DNA from: Nectonema munidae
Taxonomy: Eukaryota; Nematomorpha; Nectonematoida; Nectonematidae
Direction: 5' to 3'
Length of the DNA stretch: 64,000 nt
NCBI GenBank assembly: GCA_030549495.1
Contig: JAUIRK010000854.1
Coordinates: forward strand, 166,001-230,000
The notes under the pieces are model-generated. The model saw nothing but the letters and a program-made list of their open reading frames with translations. It made no database searches and was not told the DNA's origin. This document shows, piece by piece, positions 60,825-64,000 of this stretch. Position numbers and translations under genes: made by a program. Every line of letters starts with the position of its first letter. Within the stretch, counting starts at the first letter, position 1.

Positions 60825-61126
60825 TCAAGAAATGACGGATCTGTAGTCGGTCAGGTAGTAGGCCCAGTAGATGATGTTGAAGATGATGAAAGAGAGGGGG
60901 AAGGCGAGACGCGAGTACTTGTCTATCACATTGATGTCTTGGATCTTTGGCAGTAATACTTTTTTGATTTTGGGAGCTTTCACTCTCTTCACGACGTTGA
61001 ACGCGTTTTCTCGATTTCGCTTCAGTTTGCCTAGGCGAGACTTCAGTGTGGAAAGCGAGGTTGAGTGGAATGTAGGGGTTAGTTTGTTTTTGTCTGGTTT
61101 CAAGTAGTTGGGGTTGTGTCGCGTTG
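60825..61126 (-). CDS. Last exon of a Cys-loop ligand-gated anion channel subunit
   Basis: The exon starts after an acceptor (GATTTTAG at 61134-61127) and encodes about 100 residues to a TGA at 60827-60825. It begins TRHNPNYLKPDK, then a basic part of the M3-M4 cytoplasmic loop (KLKRNRENAFNVVKRVKAPK). Next is VIDKYSRLAFPLSFIIFN followed by IIYWAYYL, the M4 membrane helix with the I-D-x-x-S-R-x-x-F-P lead typical of GABA-, glutamate- and histamine-gated chloride channel subunits. It ends TDYRSVIS just outside the membrane. Such subunits form pentameric chloride channels in nerve and muscle. The exact ligand class cannot be told from M4 alone. A one-base reading phase at its 5' edge fits the exon at 63207-63417. 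Confidence 0.85.
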
Positions 61127-63206
61127 CTAAAATCACACAAAAAAATTAAAACACTCTCCTGTCGCAAAAAACAAGTGGTTGACTTTAAATGTTACTAAAA
61201 ATCATTAAAAAGAATAAGCAGAAAAGTAATTTCATACACCATTGAAAAATCACGAACCCAAAATTGGGCCTCGAAATACGGAAAATCATATTGCTTCAAA
61301 AATATATGCGCTAAAGAACGGTTTTATGGGAGGGTCGACTTTCAACTGTATTTAGTGAAGCAAACAGGGCGATAGAGTAAACAATTTATTGAACCAAAAA
61401 TTTCAAATAACAACTCTAAGTACCAACACAATAAATGATTTACTCTATTCCCCTGTTTACTTTATACACAAATTTAATGGCTCACATCTTCAACACGAAA
61501 TCTGCATGTATTTAATACATATCATTTTTTATGCTATCTCCCATGACGAAAATTAAGAAAGAAAGAAATTTTATAAAATTAGGATTTATTTGTTCTTTAT
61601 AAAATTACGTAGCTCAATTCTGCAAATTTTGTTCGTTTCTCAATTTTCAAATAATAATTTAAAGCAAACGATTTTATATCGCCTGTCACTCAGGACCAAT
61701 TCCGCCAGAAAGGCTTAATAATCATGAAATGGACTGCGCCTTTAAAGATTTTCATTTCTTGGTGCATTGGTATAGCCCATTGATTCACAACGGAATGACT
61801 CCCAAATTACTTTTCTGTATGAAAACTTACAAATTTTCCAAATTTTGAATCTACAAACGAATTTGAAATATGTACCATGGTGATGAAATGAGTTAAAGGA
61901 TTATAAAGGTGAACAAAATAAAATGCCTTTTATAGTAGAATGTAAAATTTTAGTACTATAAATCATATTATCTATATATGGTAAAATGAGGCAGCATAAA
62001 GACGTTTTATTGTTTCTGTTAATTATGGTATAAGGAGTAATTTTATCATCTAAAGAAGTAAATTTCAAAAATAATTGACCTACTAATCATCAAGTTGACA
62101 TTACAGCCAAACCTCATGATACGACAAACATATGTTAAATTCTCCATAAGAGGGAATTCCTGGCAGCTTTCGAATCGCCGTTAGATAAATTTTTAATAAG
62201 ATAAAAAAATATGGAGAATGTGAAAAAGAATATATGGCAAAAAGATATTCTTTTAAATTTGAATTGGGAGGGGGGTGGGTTAATCAAAAAATAAAATAGG
62301 CGAGATAATTTTTCCATAGTTAGCTTCTAAATTTAGCAATTAAGGAAGAATTTAGTAAATATAACGAAAGTAAATCTCTTTTGCGCATTTAGAAATAACA
62401 AATTTGCTGTTGAAACACTTTTATTTTGGGTAATTCAAAAAATTTCCAATTATAAATTTAGTAAAATTTAAGTTTTAAAGTTTTTACTTTTTTGCACATC
62501 TACATACCTCGGTGTAGATCCCGCTTTTGTGATGTAACGATTCGATGACACTTCCGATGCGAATAAAACTTATGAAAGGTAGCTAGAGATGCTAAACTAA
62601 TGCAGGCACTTAACAAATCATGTAAAACAAATGTTGCTGGGATGTCATTAATAAAAGTTTAAAGGCACATCGTCGTTATTTATCCTATAATGCCTCGTTT
62701 CCCTTTCTTGTAACGGCACATTTGATTTGAAGAAAAGCAGAGTGGTTGAAAGTTTAATGTTAAAAAATTTATTTGAATAAAACTTTTACAGCGATCTACT
62801 CCCATTTTTATTATAATTATTTGGGCAAGTTAAAAACGTATACTATATATTTGAAAAGATTGCTATCTTACATGTGATAAAACCTCAAACCCATTGCTAT
62901 CAGAGGCCTTCTATGAGAGTTTTTCAACCATAAAACAAGTAAGGTAATATGTAAAGTATACTCACAGGCCAATCATAAGCCTTGATATAAAATTCAAAAA
63001 ATCCAAAATTATTGGTGTAGCAAAAGGCTTTTTCACACCCCCCCCCCCCTCCCTTGAAATTAAATATTGGAAAAATGTAGTCGATTCATCGTTACATCAC
63101 TCATTACCCCACTTCCCGATACAAACTCCTATAATAATAATTATTCTTAGAGGCATGCAAAAAGAGAAGAGTAGATGGCGTTAAAAATAAATTTGAAAAG
63201 TTTCAC
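61127..63206 (-). other. Intron between the two channel exons (inferred)
   Basis: Minus-strand GTGAAAC donor at 63206 and GATTTTAG acceptor at 61127. The interior is AT-rich. It contains TGTTGCTGGGATGTCATTAA at about 62633, a relative of the repeat at 56254, and a run of 12 C at 63038-63049. No coding domain seen. Confidence 0.55.
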
Positions 63207-63417
63207 CATAATTAGACATCATTCTTATGCCGCCAACTTCTTTCTTGAAGTTGCTGTCATTGTCATTTTCATTGTCCTCCTCATCATCATCCCCATTATT
63301 TTCATCTTCTTCTCTGAAATTTCTTTGACTCTGATAAATATTTCTGAGGGATTGTATTGGTGAAAGGCGAGCTTCTTCTTTGTATGGATATTTTTGGCGA
63401 TCTCTCTCAGGAGATGT
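63207..63417 (-). CDS. Probable internal exon of the channel (M3-M4 loop, acidic)
   Basis: On the minus strand an acceptor (AAATTTTGTAG to 63418) is followed by 211 bases open in one frame: TSPERDRQKYPYKEEARLSP, then a Gln/Asn-rich part and the acidic run EEDENNGDDDEEDNENDNDS, then FKKEVGGIRMMSNY. It ends at TATG|GTGAAA. The exon leaves one base (G) that joins CA of the exon at 61126 to make Ala, so the phase matches exactly. A long charged, low-conservation segment is normal for the cytoplasmic M3-M4 loop. Family cannot be proved from this segment itself; evidence is open frame, two splice sites, phase and position. Confidence 0.55.
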
Positions 63418-64000
63418 CTACAAAATTTGGTAAAAATTGCTACACTAACAAGCTAATTAGTGAATTCTTGAATTTAAGTCCACGTCAAGTATAAGACGAG
63501 GGTATAAAGGTCCAGGCAAGTATGATATATATGTGATGGCTTTCCCATCTTCAAATCTAATTCAATCAGTTTCGATACTCTAAAAGTGATTGAATATCAT
63601 TTATTTTTTATTATTAATTTTAAAGCGTTCAGTCGAACTTCTAAGAAAATAAATGAAAAGTATAAAAAGTTATTTTTTTTATAAATGATAAAAAGTATTT
63701 AATTTTCAAAATAAAAGCAAGATATTTTTTAGGATAAAAATTTTCACTCTTTTTGACTTAAAATTTTATTTTATAAGATTTTTTTATTTTTAATGCATAA
63801 GCAAAGTTAAAAATATAAAAGTTAATCGAGTAAACAAATAAAAAATAGTGATTAACAACGGCCTACACATTCTTAGACTTTTTATTAAATAAAACGTGTT
63901 AAAAAATAAATTTTGTATCAATAAAAAATAATTTGACAGATGAAAACATAAAACACAGTTACAATACACATCTGAAATGACACTTTTTTATTGATTGGAG
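63418..64000. other. AT-rich end of window, presumably channel intron
   Basis: No frame shows the M1-M3 or ligand-binding segments, so the upstream exons lie beyond the window. No structured repeat seen. Confidence 0.4.

Noticed and set aside
60808-61167. 119-codon minus-strand frame overlapping the channel exon
   Set aside because: It is the wrong frame; the other frame encodes the M4 helix and has the correct acceptor phase.
1-64000. CRISPR array, bacterial operon, rRNA or prophage
   Set aside because: No spaced direct-repeat array, no ribosome-binding-site-led operon and no rRNA core sequence were seen; the window is eukaryotic.

Overview
The window looks like an AT-rich, homopolymer-rich arthropod nuclear genome. 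The evidence is a Hunchback-type zinc-finger gene, exons of an arthropod-style anion-selective Cys-loop receptor, intron-like splice signals, and many decayed eukaryotic transposons (Tigger/pogo, hAT, piggyBac, Merlin, non-LTR LINEs, MITEs). A small crustacean such as a parasitic copepod would fit the composition and transposon mix, but nothing here fixes the species.

Layout. 1-3.9 kb: a single intact coding exon for Hunchback on the minus strand (1155-3815), with a good 3' splice site 70 bases before its ATG, so its 5' UTR is probably split as in insects. 3.9-26.9 kb: no intact gene. If the UTR intron is long, this is hunchback intron and upstream DNA. It holds a piggyBac transposase relic (about 6.1-6.5 kb), a pogo-type MITE (10.07-10.22 kb), a complete but dead Tigger element with TA duplication (17.02-19.29 kb), tandem and inverted duplications (20.1-20.55 kb) and two islands of less AT-biased DNA (10.4-11.3 and 20.9-21.4 kb). 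26.9-44.8 kb: a transposon graveyard. It contains a LINE 3' relic on the minus strand, possible piggyBac tails, a 340-bp hAT MITE with a perfect 8-bp target duplication, a piggyBac MITE, a 3.05-kb hAT element with 8-bp target duplication and broken transposase, and a 5'-truncated LINE ending in an (AACT)n tail. 44.8-60.5 kb: mostly unannotatable AT-rich DNA with a pogo C-terminal relic, a 1.77-kb Merlin element with about 75-bp inverted repeats, another piggyBac MITE, strong foldback repeats and a tRNA-like SINE head. 60.8-63.4 kb: the last two recognisable exons, minus strand, of a Cys-loop ligand-gated anion channel. The gene continues beyond the window.

Only two real host genes can be supported, hunchback (complete CDS) and the channel (3' part). 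They are about 57 kb apart on the same strand. Everything else recognisable is mobile-element debris. I did not find an undescribed multi-gene system. The most useful new items are the second channel exon, supported by splice phase, the structured elements defined by target duplications, and several long inverted repeats with no assigned family.
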